From the NCBI RefSeq assembly GCF_003943935.1, contig NZ_RJOB01000003.1, forward strand, positions 124,001 through 188,000: a stretch of 64,000 bases of DNA. Direction: 5' to 3'. Both the position numbers and the translations under genes were made by a program. Under the pieces are notes generated by a model. It saw only the letters and a program-made list of their open reading frames with translations, did no database searches and was not told the origin of the DNA. This stretch comes from Streptococcus mitis. GTDB lineage: Bacteria; Bacillota; Bacilli; Lactobacillales; Streptococcaceae. This document shows, in pieces, positions 9,884 through 21,655 of the stretch; within the stretch, counting starts at the first letter, position 1, and each line of letters opens with the position of its first letter.

Positions 9884-12800
9884 ATGAGAAAAACACCAGC
9901 TCACACTGAGAAAAAAATGGTCTACAGCATCCGTTCCCTCAAAAATGGAACTGGTTCTGTCCTTATCGGAGCAAGCCTTGTCCTACTTGCTATGGCTACA
10001 CCAACTATCTCAGCCAAGGAAAATACTACAACCACTAACGAAAGTAATAGTGAAACTACTACTGCCCTTACTCAACCTCTTACTGATGCAACAAACATCG
10101 CTGGCAAGAACGAAAGCGATTTTTCTTCACCTGAAAATGCAAACGCTTCCCTAAAGAAAAAAGAAGAACAACCTGCAACAGAGGCAACCACTCCTGCTGC
10201 AACTCCCGCCGATTCAGCACCACAAACCGGACAAGATCGTTCAAGCGAGCCAACTACTTCTAATACTACTGAAACTAAGGCAGAAGAGCCAATCGAAGAC
10301 AATTACTTCCGTATCCACGTCAAAAAACTTCCTGAAGAAAACAAGGATAGTCAAGGACTATGGACTTGGGACGATGTTGAAAAACCTTCTGAAAACTGGC
10401 CTAACGGAGCCTTGTCCTTCAAGGATGCCAAAAAAGATGACTATGGCTACTACCTAGATGTCAAATTAAAGGGAGAACAAGCCAAAAAAATTAGCTTCCT
10501 CATCAATAATACAGCTGGAAAAAATCTAACTGGCGATAAATCGGTAGAAAAACTGGCACCAAAGATGAATGAGGCTTGGTTGGACCAAGATCACAAGGTT
10601 TTCTCTTACGAGCCACAACCCGCAGGAACTATTCGCGTCAACTACTACCGTACAGATGGCAACTATGACAAGAAATCTCTCTGGTACTGGGGAGATGTGA
10701 AAAATCCAAGTAGTGGTGAATGGCCTAACGGAACAGACTTTACGGCTACAGGCAAACATGGTCGCTATATCGATATTCCACTCAAAGATGCAGCTAAAGA
10801 TCTTGGATTTTTATTACTAGACAGAAACAAACAAGGAGACGATGTGAAAATCCGTAAAGAAGATTATAAGTTCACAGATTTGAAAAATCATAGCCAAATT
10901 TTCCTAAAAGATGATGACGAAACCATCTACACCAACCCCTACTATGTGCACGATATCCGCATGACAGGAGCTCAACACGTAGGAACTTCTAGCATTGAAA
11001 GTAGTTTTTCAACACTTGTCGGTGCTAAAAAAGAAGATATCCTCAAACACTCCAACATCACTAATCATCTAGGAAACAAAGTAACTATCACTGATGTTGC
11101 AATCGATGAAGCTGGTAAGAAAGTGACCTACAGCGGAGATTTCTCTGATACAAAACATCCTTATACCGTTAGCTACAACTCTGACAAATTCACTACCAAA
11201 ACAAGCTGGCGTCTTAAAGATGAGACTTACAGCTATGATGGTAAACTTGGAGCTGACCTAAAAGAAGAAGGAAAACAGGTTGATTTGACTCTTTGGTCAC
11301 CAAGTGCTGATAAGGTTTCTGTTGTTGTCTATGACAAGAATGACCCTGAAAAAGTAGTTGGAACTGTCGCTCTTGAAAAAGGAGAAAGAGGAACTTGGAA
11401 ACAAACTCTAGATAGCACAAACAAACTAGGCATCACAGATTTCACTGGCTACTATTATCAATACCAAATCGAGCGTCAAGGTAAAACTGTTCTTGCACTC
11501 GATCCTTACGCTAAATCCCTCGCTGCTTGGAATAGTGACGATGCTAAGATTGACGATGCCCATAAAGTGGCTAAAGCTGCCTTTGTAGATCCAGCTAAAC
11601 TAGGACCTCAAGACTTGACTTATGGTAAGATTCGCAACTTCAAATCGCGCGAAGATGCTGTCATCTATGAAGCTCATGTGCGTGACTTCACTTCAGATCC
11701 TGCCATCGCAAAAGATTTGACTAAGCCATTTGGTACTTTTGAAGCCTTTATCGAAAAACTAGACTACCTCAAAAACTTGGGTGTAACCCACATCCAGCTC
11801 CTTCCAGTCTTATCTTACTACTTTGTCAATGAGTTGAAGAACCACGAACGCTTATCTGACTATGCTTCAAGCAACAGCAACTACAACTGGGGATATGACC
11901 CTCAAAACTACTTCTCATTGACTGGTATGTACTCAAGCGATCCTAAGAATCCAGAAAAACGAATCGCAGAATTCAAAAACCTCATCAACGAAATCCACAA
12001 ACGTGGCATGGGAGCCATCCTGGACGTAGTTTATAACCATACAGCCAAAGTCGATATCTTTGAAGATTTGGAACCAAACTACTATCACTTTATGGATGCA
12101 GATGGCACACCTCGAACTAGCTTTGGTGGTGGACGTTTGGGGACAACTCACTATATGACCAAACGCCTACTAGTTGATTCTATCAAATATCTAGTTGATA
12201 CCTACAAAGTTGATGGATTCCGCTTCGATATGATGGGAGACCATGATGCCGCTTCTATCGAAGAAGCTTACAAGGCTGCACGCGCCCTCAATCCAAATCT
12301 TATCATGCTTGGTGAAGGTTGGAGAACCTATGCTGGTGATGAAAATATGCCTACTAAAGCTGCTGACCAAGATTGGATGAAACATACCGATACTGTCGCT
12401 GTCTTCTCAGACGACATCCGTAACAACCTCAAGTCTGGTTATCCAAACGAAGGTCAACCTGCCTTTATCACAGGTGGCAAACGTGATATCAATACTATCT
12501 TCAAAAATCTCATTGCTCAACCAACCAACTTTGAAGCTGACAGCCCTGGAGATGTCATCCAATACATCGCAGCCCATGATAACTTGACCCTCTTTGACAT
12601 CATCGCCCAATCTATCAAAAAAGACCCAAGCAAGGCTGAGAACTATGCTGAAATCCACCGTCGTTTGCGACTTGGAAATCTCATGGTCTTAACAGCTCAA
12701 GGAACTCCATTTATCCACTCTGGTCAGGAATATGGTCGCACCAAACAATTCCGTGACCCAGCCTACAAGACTCCAGTAGCAGAGGACAAACAACCAAACA

Positions 12801-13762
12801 AATCTCACTTGTTGCGTGATAAGGACGGCAATCCATTTGACTATCCTTACTTCATCCATGACTCTTACGATTCTAGCGATGCTGTCAACAAGTTTGACTG
12901 GACTAAGGCTACAGATAGAAAAGCATATCCTGAAAATGTCAAGAGTCGTGACTATATGAAAGGGTTGATTGCCCTTCGTCAATCTACAGATGCCTTCCGA
13001 CTTAAGAGTCTTAAAGATATCAAGGACCGTGTCCACCTCATCACTGTCCCAGGCCAAAATGGTGTGGCAAAAGAGGATGTAGTGATTGGCTACCAAATCA
13101 CTGCTCCAAACGGTGATATCTATGCAGTCTTTGTCAATGCGGACGAAAATGCTCGTGAATTTAATTTGGGAACTGCCTTCGCCCACCTCAGAAATGCTGA
13201 AGTTTTAGCAGATGAAAACCAAGCAGGACCAGTTGGAATTGCCAACCCGAAAGGACTTGAATGGACTGAAAAAGGCTTGAAATTAAATGCCCTTACAGCT
13301 ACTGTTCTTAGAGTCGCTCAAGGCGGTGCCAGCGTTGCCCCAGCTGTGGAAGAAAAACCAGAATTTGACCTTTCTAGCTTAAAACAAGAACACGGTCAAA
13401 ATAACGGCCAAGACAATATGTCAAACCGAGTAGACAAACCGGAACAGCAAACTCCAGCTCCACAAACTAAACCTGATTCTGCAAAACCGGATGCAAAAGT
13501 AGCTAATGTGGAAAATAAACCTAGCCAAGCTACAGCTGATTCACAAGCTGAACAAGAAGCACAAGCATCATCTGTAAGTGAAGCTATTCAAAACGAAGCT
13601 GTAGAAAACTCTAGCAAGGAAAATATACCTGCAACCCCAGCTAAACAAGCTGAACTTCCAAATACAGGAACCAAAAACGATCACAAACTCCTGTTGACAG
13701 GAATCAGCCTCCTTGCCCTTCTAGGTCTCGGGTTCTTGCTAAAAAACAAAAAAGAGAACTAA
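9884..13762 (+). CDS. spuA: Cell-wall-anchored pullulanase (alpha-glucan debranching), SpuA
   Basis: 1292-residue surface enzyme that cleaves alpha-1,6 links in glycogen and pullulan. Order: signal peptide with a YSIR-x-G-x-x-S-type export motif (residues ~14-28); a Ser/Thr/Pro/Glu-rich linker to ~135; two CBM41 glycogen-binding modules (starting near DNYFRIHVKK and GTIRVNYYR, each with the W-x-W core); an N1/CBM48-like region; and a GH13 catalytic barrel. The barrel shows YNWGYDP (from Y667), DVVYNHT, nucleophile Asp782 in GFRFDMMG, acid/base Glu811 in LGEGW and Asp899 in AAHDN. The C-terminus has a Pro/Ala/Gln-rich linker, LPNTG (1258-1262), a hydrophobic segment and KNKKEN for sortase anchoring. 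All catalytic residues are present. It stands alone between its own promoter and terminator. Confidence 0.96.
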   Translation: MRKTPAHTEKKMVYSIRSLKNGTGSVLIGASLVLLAMATPTISAKENTTTTNESNSETTTALTQPLTDATNIAGKNESDFSSPENANASLKKKEEQPATEATTPAATPADSAPQTGQDRSSEPTTSNTTETKAEEPIEDNYFRIHVKKLPEENKDSQGLWTWDDVEKPSENWPNGALSFKDAKKDDYGYYLDVKLKGEQAKKISFLINNTAGKNLTGDKSVEKLAPKMNEAWLDQDHKVFSYEPQPAGTIRVNYYRTDGNYDKKSLWYWGDVKNPSSGEWPNGTDFTATGKHGRYIDIPLKDAAKDLGFLLLDRNKQGDDVKIRKEDYKFTDLKNHSQIFLKDDDETIYTNPYYVHDIRMTGAQHVGTSSIESSFSTLVGAKKEDILKHSNITNHLGNKVTITDVAIDEAGKKVTYSGDFSDTKHPYTVSYNSDKFTTKTSWRLKDETYSYDGKLGADLKEEGKQVDLTLWSPSADKVSVVVYDKNDPEKVVGTVALEKGERGTWKQTLDSTNKLGITDFTGYYYQYQIERQGKTVLALDPYAKSLAAWNSDDAKIDDAHKVAKAAFVDPAKLGPQDLTYGKIRNFKSREDAVIYEAHVRDFTSDPAIAKDLTKPFGTFEAFIEKLDYLKNLGVTHIQLLPVLSYYFVNELKNHERLSDYASSNSNYNWGYDPQNYFSLTGMYSSDPKNPEKRIAEFKNLINEIHKRGMGAILDVVYNHTAKVDIFEDLEPNYYHFMDADGTPRTSFGGGRLGTTHYMTKRLLVDSIKYLVDTYKVDGFRFDMMGDHDAASIEEAYKAARALNPNLIMLGEGWRTYAGDENMPTKAADQDWMKHTDTVAVFSDDIRNNLKSGYPNEGQPAFITGGKRDINTIFKNLIAQPTNFEADSPGDVIQYIAAHDNLTLFDIIAQSIKKDPSKAENYAEIHRRLRLGNLMVLTAQGTPFIHSGQEYGRTKQFRDPAYKTPVAEDKQPNKSHLLRDKDGNPFDYPYFIHDSYDSSDAVNKFDWTKATDRKAYPENVKSRDYMKGLIALRQSTDAFRLKSLKDIKDRVHLITVPGQNGVAKEDVVIGYQITAPNGDIYAVFVNADENAREFNLGTAFAHLRNAEVLADENQAGPVGIANPKGLEWTEKGLKLNALTATVLRVAQGGASVAPAVEEKPEFDLSSLKQEHGQNNGQDNMSNRVDKPEQQTPAPQTKPDSAKPDAKVANVENKPSQATADSQAEQEAQASSVSEAIQNEAVENSSKENIPATPAKQAELPNTGTKNDHKLLLTGISLLALLGLGFLLKNKKEN

Positions 13763-13781
13763 ACTAGCCCTCCTATAGAAA

Positions 13782-13811
13782 AATCCCCCAAGCATTAAGT
13801 CTAGGGGGATT
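13782..13811. terminator. Bidirectional terminator between spuA and the LLM gene
   Basis: AATCCCCC and GGGGGATT form an 8-bp stem. The plus strand continues TATTTTTTG and the minus strand TTTTTC, so it can end both convergent transcripts. Confidence 0.88.
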
Positions 13812-13861
13812 ATTTTTTGTACAATATTTGTGGTTATAATACATTTGATTAGTATTTTTTA

Positions 13862-14911
13862 TTAAGCCTCTTTCATGGCAAAATAAGCCCGGACTTTGGG
13901 TGCTACTTGCATTCCGAATAGTTCAATAGCTCTCAGGACTTGTTCATGAGGCATGGAACCAAGCGGTAGATGGAGCATGAAGCGGTCCAAGCCTAGATCT
14001 TCAATCATGCGAATCAATTTTTCTGCCACCTGATCTGGATTGCCCACAAACATAGCACCATTTGGCCCAACTTGCTCCAAATATTGCTCATAACGCAATT
14101 CCTGCCAGTGCGGACGGTCTTTGGAAATAGCATCCACCACTTGCTTGGTCGGATGGAAATAATCTTTCACCGCTTGCTCGCCATCATCAGCAATCCAACC
14201 CCAAGAATGGGCTCCAACCTTTAGTTCATGACTGGCATGACCCGCTTCGCTCCCAATCTCACGATAAGCCTGAATCAACTTTTTAAAATAACGCGGATTG
14301 CCACCAATAATGGCATAAACAATCGGTAGACCTGCCTGAGCAATCTTCACAGTTGATTCGACATGACCACCTGTCGCTATCCACAAGGGTAATTTTTCCT
14401 GAACTGGACGAGGATAAACTTCTTGGCCAGAGATTGTTTGAGTCAATCGCCCTTTCCAGTCTAGCCTTGTTTTTTCATTGACTAACTGGAGCAAGTCTAA
14501 TTTCTCATCAAAAAGGGCTTCGTAGTCTTTCAAATCATAGCCAAACAGAGGAAATGATTCCGTGAAAGAACCCCTTCCAGCCATAATCTCCGCACGTCCA
14601 TTTGACAAAGCATCGATAGTGGCATATTGTTGGAACAAACGAATCGGGTCCATGCTCGAGAGAATGCTGACTGCACTGGTCAAACGAATTTTCTTGGTAT
14701 TGACTGCCCCAGCTGCCAGAACAATCTCTGGCGCAGATACTGCAAAATCCGCTCGATGGTGCTCACCAATCCCATATACATCCAAACCAACCTTGTCAGC
14801 TAGCTCAATCTCTGCCAGCAACTGGCGAATACGTTCGGCATGACTGTAAGTTTGCCCAGTCCCTTCAAGCTCCGTTGTTTCCCCAAATGTTGAAATTCCC
14901 AATTCTACCAC
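13862..14911 (-). CDS. LLM-class flavin-dependent oxidoreductase
   Basis: 349-residue bacterial-luciferase-like monooxygenase family protein. It is expected to be an FMN-dependent TIM barrel; the substrate is unknown. Typical blocks are seen: GIGEHHRADFAVSAPE near residue 47, SSMDPIRLFQQYATIDALSNGRAE (residues ~85-108) and LPLWIATGGHVEST. The start is a GTG with GGGAG seven bases upstream. It is convergent with spuA and lies downstream of glmS-related genes with its own promoter, so it is probably monocistronic. The family is common in Firmicutes and mostly uncharacterised. Confidence 0.88.
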   Translation of the reverse strand: MVELGISTFGETTELEGTGQTYSHAERIRQLLAEIELADKVGLDVYGIGEHHRADFAVSAPEIVLAAGAVNTKKIRLTSAVSILSSMDPIRLFQQYATIDALSNGRAEIMAGRGSFTESFPLFGYDLKDYEALFDEKLDLLQLVNEKTRLDWKGRLTQTISGQEVYPRPVQEKLPLWIATGGHVESTVKIAQAGLPIVYAIIGGNPRYFKKLIQAYREIGSEAGHASHELKVGAHSWGWIADDGEQAVKDYFHPTKQVVDAISKDRPHWQELRYEQYLEQVGPNGAMFVGNPDQVAEKLIRMIEDLGLDRFMLHLPLGSMPHEQVLRAIELFGMQVAPKVRAYFAMKEA

Positions 14912-14954
14912 AATGATTCTCCCTGTCTATTTCTGTCCTTCAATTTGAAAAATT

Positions 14955-14983
14955 ATTCTAACACGAATCTTGAGTACAAGCAA
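14955..14983 (-). promoter_or_regulatory. Promoter of the LLM oxidoreductase gene
   Basis: Minus strand TTGCTT (14978-14983), 17-bp spacer, TAGAAT (14955-14960). Confidence 0.6.
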
Positions 14984-15000
14984 CCGATTTGCTCACAAGA

Positions 15001-15026
15001 AAAAGCCTAGATAAACTAGACTTTTT
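15001..15026 (-). terminator. glmS terminator
   Basis: Minus strand: AAAAAGTCTAG and CTAGGCTTTT pair around a short loop, with a following T run, four bases after the glmS stop. Confidence 0.8.
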
Positions 15027-15030
15027 AAGC

Positions 15031-16839
15031 TTATTCTACCGTTACTGACTTAGCAAGGTTACGTGGTTTATCCACATCAAGCCCACGGTGCAGGGTTGCG
15101 AAGTAAGCGACTAATTGCGTTGGCACGACCATTGAAATTGGTGAGAGGTATGGATGTACGGTCGTAAGAACGATGTCGTCTGTCTCTTTAGCAACATTTT
15201 CTTCTGCTATAGTGAGGACTTTGGCACCACGGGCTGCCACCTCTTGGATATTTCCACGAGTGTGGTTGGCAAGGACTGGATCTGACAAGAGAGCCAAGAC
15301 AGGCGTTCCTTCTTCAATCAAGGCAATAGTTCCGTGCTTGAGTTCTCCTGCCGCAAAGCCTTCACACTGGATGTAAGAAATCTCTTTGAGCTTGAGACTT
15401 GCTTCCATGGCTACGTAGTAATCTTGGCCACGTCCGATGTAAAAGGCATTGCGAGTTGTTTCAAGGAGCTCACGAACCTTGGCTTCGATGGTTTCTTTCT
15501 CTGAAAGAGTTGATTCAATAGACTGAGCTACGATTGACAACTCATGAACTAAATCAAATGCTTGCGCTTTGGCATTGCCATTTGCTTCTCCGACTGCTTT
15601 TGCAAGGAATGCAAGGGCTGCAATTTGTGCTGTATAGGCTTTAGTTGATGCCACGGCAATTTCAGGACCCGCGTGAAGAAGCATAGTATGGTTAGCTTCA
15701 CGTGACAGAGTTGATCCTGGCACATTTGTCACTGTCAAACTTGGAATACCCATTTCATTGGCCTTAACCAAAACCTGACGGCTATCCGCTGTTTCACCAG
15801 ACTGGCTGATAAAGATGAAGAGTGGTTTCTTGCTGAGAAGTGGCATACCATAGCCCCACTCAGATGAGATTCCAAGTTCAACTGGCGTATCTGTCAATTC
15901 TTCCAGCATCTTCTTAGAAGCAAATCCTGCGTGGTAAGATGTTCCAGCTGCAAGAATGTAGATGCGGTCTGCGTCTTGAACAGCCTTGATGATAGCTGGA
16001 TCAACGACTACTTGACCAGACTCATCTGTGTAGGCTTGGATGAGTTTACGCATCACTGTTGGTTGCTCATCAATTTCCTTAAGCATGTAGTAAGGATAAG
16101 TTCCCTTACCGATATCAGACAAGTCAAGTTCAGCAGTGTAGCTAGCACGCTCACGACGATTTCCATCATAGTCTTGCACTTCAACGCTATCAGCCTTGAT
16201 GATAACCAACTCTTGGTCATGGATTTCCATGTACTGGTTGGTCTCACGAATCATAGCCATAGCATCTGAGCAGACCATGTTATAGCCTTGTCCAAGACCA
16301 ATCAAAAGTGGTGATTTATTTTTAGCTACGTAGATGACTTCAGGATCTTGTGAGTCAACCAAGGCAAAGGCATAAGATCCACGGATGATGTGAAGAGCTT
16401 TTTTGAAGGCCTCAAGAACTGACAAGCCATCTTCTTCCGCAAATTTTCCAATCAAGTGAACGGCGATTTCCGTATCTGTTTGCCCCTTGAAGTGGTGTCC
16501 TGCAAGGTATTCTTCCTTGATTTCAAGGTAGTTCTCAATCACCCCATTATGCACCAAGACAAAACGTTCAGTCTCAGAGCGGTGTGGGTGAGCATTGTCT
16601 TCAGTTGGTTTCCCGTGAGTTGCCCAACGAGTATGTCCGATACCAGTTGTTCCCTCCACACCAGCTGTCTTGGCAGACAATTCTGCGATACGACCAACAG
16701 CCTTCACCAAATGGTTCTCAGCACCACCTAGGACAAAAATCCCCGCAGAATCATAGCCACGGTATTCGAGCTTTTCAAGCCCTTGAATCAAAATATCAGT
16801 TGCATTTGTGTTTCCAACAACACCAACAATTCCACACAT
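15031..16839 (-). CDS. glmS: Glutamine-fructose-6-phosphate aminotransferase (isomerizing)
   Basis: Makes glucosamine-6-phosphate from fructose-6-phosphate and glutamine, the entry step to peptidoglycan and amino-sugar synthesis. 602 residues, starting MCGIVGVVG. Cys2 is the glutaminase nucleophile. The N-terminal class II amidotransferase domain (to ~240) is followed by two SIS sugar-isomerase domains (e.g. [19 protein letters not shown]) and the C-terminal [15 protein letters not shown] active-site tail. No glmS ribozyme is seen upstream. Instead, two GntR-type operators flank the promoter, pointing to control by NagR. Confidence 0.98.
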   Translation of the reverse strand: MCGIVGVVGNTNATDILIQGLEKLEYRGYDSAGIFVLGGAENHLVKAVGRIAELSAKTAGVEGTTGIGHTRWATHGKPTEDNAHPHRSETERFVLVHNGVIENYLEIKEEYLAGHHFKGQTDTEIAVHLIGKFAEEDGLSVLEAFKKALHIIRGSYAFALVDSQDPEVIYVAKNKSPLLIGLGQGYNMVCSDAMAMIRETNQYMEIHDQELVIIKADSVEVQDYDGNRRERASYTAELDLSDIGKGTYPYYMLKEIDEQPTVMRKLIQAYTDESGQVVVDPAIIKAVQDADRIYILAAGTSYHAGFASKKMLEELTDTPVELGISSEWGYGMPLLSKKPLFIFISQSGETADSRQVLVKANEMGIPSLTVTNVPGSTLSREANHTMLLHAGPEIAVASTKAYTAQIAALAFLAKAVGEANGNAKAQAFDLVHELSIVAQSIESTLSEKETIEAKVRELLETTRNAFYIGRGQDYYVAMEASLKLKEISYIQCEGFAAGELKHGTIALIEEGTPVLALLSDPVLANHTRGNIQEVAARGAKVLTIAEENVAKETDDIVLTTVHPYLSPISMVVPTQLVAYFATLHRGLDVDKPRNLAKSVTVE

Positions 16840-16877
16840 AGTATATACGACACAGACCAGCTGTGCTTTCTCCTTAA

Positions 16878-16974
16878 AATTGGTATAGTCTAATTCCTCT
16901 TTTGTAGAATCAGCAAAAACAGTATATACTTGTTTCTTTCACTTGTCAAGAGTAAAAATTGGTATAGTTCAAAT
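16878..16974 (-). promoter_or_regulatory. glmS promoter with two NagR (dre-like) operators
   Basis: Minus-strand promoter TTGACA (16944-16949), 17-bp spacer, TATACT (16921-16926), a near-consensus sigma-A site. Two copies of AATTGGTATAG (plus strand) sit at 16878-16895, downstream of the start point, and at 16957-16974, just above the -35. The first is an imperfect palindrome, AATTGGTATAGTCTAATT. Such TGGTATAG-centred sites are typical of the GntR-family amino-sugar regulator NagR. The 79-bp separation would allow looping repression. Confidence 0.75.
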
Positions 16975-16994
16975 TAATCTACTGTAAGCAAAAA

Positions 16995-17025
16995 ACTCTG
17001 ACCAATTAGAATAATCAGTCAGAGT
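16995..17025 (-). terminator. Terminator of the GH1 gene
   Basis: Minus strand ACTCTGAC pairs with GTCAGAGT over 8 bp, followed by TTTTTTG, six bases after the stop codon. Confidence 0.88.
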
Positions 17026-17030
17026 CCTTT

Positions 17031-18410
17031 TTAAAATCCATTATTATCGCTTAATTCCTTGAACCAGTGCCCTGATTTTTTCAGACGACGTTCTTGCGTT
17101 TCCAAGTCTAATTCGACCAAACCATAGCGATTTTTATAGCTATTGAGCCATGACCAACAATCGATAAATGTCCAAATCAAGTAGCCCTTACAATTAGCTC
17201 CGTCTTCAATAGCGCGGTGAAGTTCACGAAGATGACCTTTTACAAAGTCAATACGATAATCATCTTGAATCATTCCATCTTGACGGAATTTTTCCTCTCC
17301 TTCAACCCCCATACCATTCTCTGTCAACATCCACTCGATATTACCATAATTTTCCTTGATATTTTGGGCAATGTCATAAATCCCCTGCTCATAAATCTCC
17401 CAGCCACGGTGAGGATTGATTTTACGTCCAGGCATCACATAAGGTTCGTAAAAATGTTCTGGCAAGAATGGACTCTCTGGATGCTTAGCAAATCGAGGTG
17501 CCATGACGCGCAAAGGTTGATAGTAGTTAACACCGAGGAAGTCCACCGTATTGTCACGAATGAGTTCCAACTCCTCCTCTGTAGCATCAGGCAAGAGCCC
17601 ATATTCATGCAAGATTTCTACCAACTCCTGTGGATAAGTCCCCAAAACAGACGGATCTAAGAAAGATTGGGCCTGAAAAAGGTCCGCAATGCGAGCTGCC
17701 TTGACATCAGCAGGATGCTGGCTACGTGGATAAGCCGGTGTCAAGTTGAGGACAATCCCAATCTTAGAGTCAGGCAAGAGTTCATGACAGGCCTTAACCG
17801 CCCGACTGCTGGCCAATTGTGTATGATAGGCTACTTTTACCGCTGCTTCTGCATCCACCTTATGTGGATAATGGGCATCGTAAAAATAACCAAATTCTAC
17901 AGGAACGATGGGCTCGTTAAAGGTAATCCATTGGTCCACCAAATCTCCATAAGTCTCAAAACAGAAACGAGCATAGTCTTCATAGGCTGAAACAGTCTCC
18001 TTATTTTCCCAACCATCACCAGCTTCTTGAAGAGCAAAAGGCAAATCAAAATGGTAGAGATTGACTAACAGACGAATCCCCTTAGCCTTAATAGCCTCAA
18101 AAACCTTACGATAGAAATCCACACCTTGAGGATTGACTTTTCCACAGCCTTGTGGAAAAATCCGTGACCATTGAATAGAAGTCCGAAAGGCTGTGTGACC
18201 AGTATCTAACAAAAGCTCAATATCCTGCTCCCAATTTTCATAAAAGGTCGATGTCTTATCTGGACCAAGCCCATTATAGTAACGATTTGGCTCCACTTGG
18301 TACCAATAATCCCAGAGATTATCTCCCTTACCGTCACCAGCTACACGTCCTTCTGTTTGTGGTCCAGAAGTAGAGGATCCCCAGACAAAATCCTTTGGAA
18401 ATCTTAGCAT
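17031..18410 (-). CDS. Glycoside hydrolase family 1 (beta-glucosidase / 6-phospho-beta-glucosidase)
   Basis: 459-residue GH1 enzyme. Acid/base Glu lies in WITFNEP and the nucleophile Glu in MLTENGMG. The N-terminus FPKDFVWGSSTSGPQTEG is the family signature. Whether it acts on free or 6-phosphorylated beta-glucosides cannot be settled here, and no PTS genes are adjacent. It sits between proS and glmS with its own terminator, the same order as in pneumococcus as I recall it. Confidence 0.9.
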   Translation of the reverse strand: MLRFPKDFVWGSSTSGPQTEGRVAGDGKGDNLWDYWYQVEPNRYYNGLGPDKTSTFYENWEQDIELLLDTGHTAFRTSIQWSRIFPQGCGKVNPQGVDFYRKVFEAIKAKGIRLLVNLYHFDLPFALQEAGDGWENKETVSAYEDYARFCFETYGDLVDQWITFNEPIVPVEFGYFYDAHYPHKVDAEAAVKVAYHTQLASSRAVKACHELLPDSKIGIVLNLTPAYPRSQHPADVKAARIADLFQAQSFLDPSVLGTYPQELVEILHEYGLLPDATEEELELIRDNTVDFLGVNYYQPLRVMAPRFAKHPESPFLPEHFYEPYVMPGRKINPHRGWEIYEQGIYDIAQNIKENYGNIEWMLTENGMGVEGEEKFRQDGMIQDDYRIDFVKGHLRELHRAIEDGANCKGYLIWTFIDCWSWLNSYKNRYGLVELDLETQERRLKKSGHWFKELSDNNGF

Positions 18411-18441
18411 ACATTTACCTCTTTATCTACTCATTTTTCCT

Positions 18442-18447
18442 ATTATA
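18442..18447 (-). promoter_or_regulatory. -10 element of the GH1 gene
   Basis: Minus strand TATAAT 32 bases before the start codon, immediately after the proS terminator. The -35 is weak. Confidence 0.5.
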
Positions 18448-18451
18448 CAGA

Positions 18452-18492
18452 AAAAACAAGGTAAAAACTAGTTACATTTTTTCCTTGTTTTT
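18452..18492 (-). terminator. proS-operon terminator
   Basis: AAAAACAAGG and CCTTGTTTTT form a 10-bp stem with a 21-base loop and a T run on the minus strand. It lies 16 bases past the proS stop codon. Confidence 0.8.
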
Positions 18493-18508
18493 CTTCTAAT
18501 TATAGTTT

Positions 18509-20374
<1,866 letters not shown>

Positions 20375-21634
20375 TTATCTAAAAAAGAGTCGCATAATGT
20401 CATTCCAGGTCACAGCAATCATCAAGACAACCATGATGACCACTCCGGCCAAGGTGACATAGGTTTCAATTTCTTGTTTCAATGGTTTGCGGCGGATGGC
20501 TTCTAGGATATTGAGCACAATCTTACCGCCATCCAGAGCTGGAATCGGAATAAGATTAAAAATCCCGATATTGATGGAAATTATTGCCAAAAAGTACAAG
20601 ACATTCTCAATTCCATTTTTAGCAGCATCACTACTTGCCTTAAAGATGGCAACAGGTCCACCTAACTTGTTCAAATCCGGTTGGAAAATCAGATTTTTCA
20701 GAGCCGATAGAATTCGGAGAGCCGAGTCAGCAGCACTTGTAAATCCACCTACAAACATAGATAGAAAGTCCGACTTAATTCCTGGTTGAACACCTAGAAG
20801 ATATCGACCTTGATTTTCTTCTGGGGTAACAGTAACTTGTTTGTCACTCCCCTTTTCAGAAATAGTCACATCCAAGATCGGGGCCGTCTTATCTTTGGTT
20901 TCTGATTCCACAGCCTGAATCAAGCTTTCCCAGTTGCTAACCTCATGTGAGCCAATCTTGGTAATTTGTGCCGTTTCTGGTACTCCCACCTTAGCCAAGG
21001 CCCCTTGGGGCATAACATGGAACTGGTTGGTATCAACATCTCTGACACCACCCTGCATAAAGATTAAAATCCAAAAAACAACGACACCTAAGATAAAGTT
21101 GTTCATAGGGCCTGCAAAGTTGGTAATCAGTTTGCCCCAGATAGTTGCATTTTGATATTGAACATCTAAAGGTGCAATCCGAACCTCAGTTCCATCTAAT
21201 TCTACAACCGTTGCATCATGATCCACTGCAAGGGTTTTTTCTTCTTCCAGAACCAAACCCTTGATAAAGAGCTTGTCCTCAAAGTCAAACTGAGTCACCT
21301 GCATAGGAAGAGCTGTTTGATCCAATTTTTTACCTGAGAGATTGATGCGTTTAACTTTACCATCATCAGTAAGGGTTAAACTGACAGGAGTTCCTGTCTT
21401 GATTTCAGTTGTATCATCACCCCAACCGGCCATACGGACATAGCCACCCAGAGGCAAGATTCGAATGGTATAGGCCGTCCCGTCCTTACCAATATGAGCA
21501 AAAATTTTAGGTCCCATACCAATGGCAAATTCACGCACTAGAATTCCTGATTTCTTGGCAAAGTAGAAGTGTCCGAACTCGTGCACCACCACAATAATCC
21601 CGAAAACCAGAATAAAGGTTAAAATTCCGAGCAT
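20375..21634 (-). CDS. eep: Site-2 intramembrane metalloprotease Eep/RseP
   Basis: 419-residue membrane zinc protease. HEFGH (residues 18-22) provides the zinc ligands and catalytic Glu in the first membrane segment. A PDZ domain lies between ~residues 180 and 270, and the last ligand Asp is in ALDGGKI within a C-terminal helix pair. In streptococci and enterococci Eep trims signal-peptide-derived and pheromone peptides (for example SHP pheromones) inside the membrane. That is relevant to any peptide signalling elsewhere in this window, though no link is shown. Cotranscribed with cdsA (21-base gap) and proS. Confidence 0.95.
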   Translation of the reverse strand: MLGILTFILVFGIIVVVHEFGHFYFAKKSGILVREFAIGMGPKIFAHIGKDGTAYTIRILPLGGYVRMAGWGDDTTEIKTGTPVSLTLTDDGKVKRINLSGKKLDQTALPMQVTQFDFEDKLFIKGLVLEEEKTLAVDHDATVVELDGTEVRIAPLDVQYQNATIWGKLITNFAGPMNNFILGVVVFWILIFMQGGVRDVDTNQFHVMPQGALAKVGVPETAQITKIGSHEVSNWESLIQAVESETKDKTAPILDVTISEKGSDKQVTVTPEENQGRYLLGVQPGIKSDFLSMFVGGFTSAADSALRILSALKNLIFQPDLNKLGGPVAIFKASSDAAKNGIENVLYFLAIISINIGIFNLIPIPALDGGKIVLNILEAIRRKPLKQEIETYVTLAGVVIMVVLMIAVTWNDIMRLFFR

Positions 21635-21655
21635 AGTATTTCCTCCGTCTTTTGA

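Noticed and set aside
12689..13186. 165-codon minus-strand open frame inside spuA
   Set aside because: Shadow frame opposite the conserved GH13 domain; no ribosome site.
16840..16995. glmS ribozyme
   Set aside because: The leader is under 80 bases, lacks the conserved ribozyme core and instead holds GntR-type operators.
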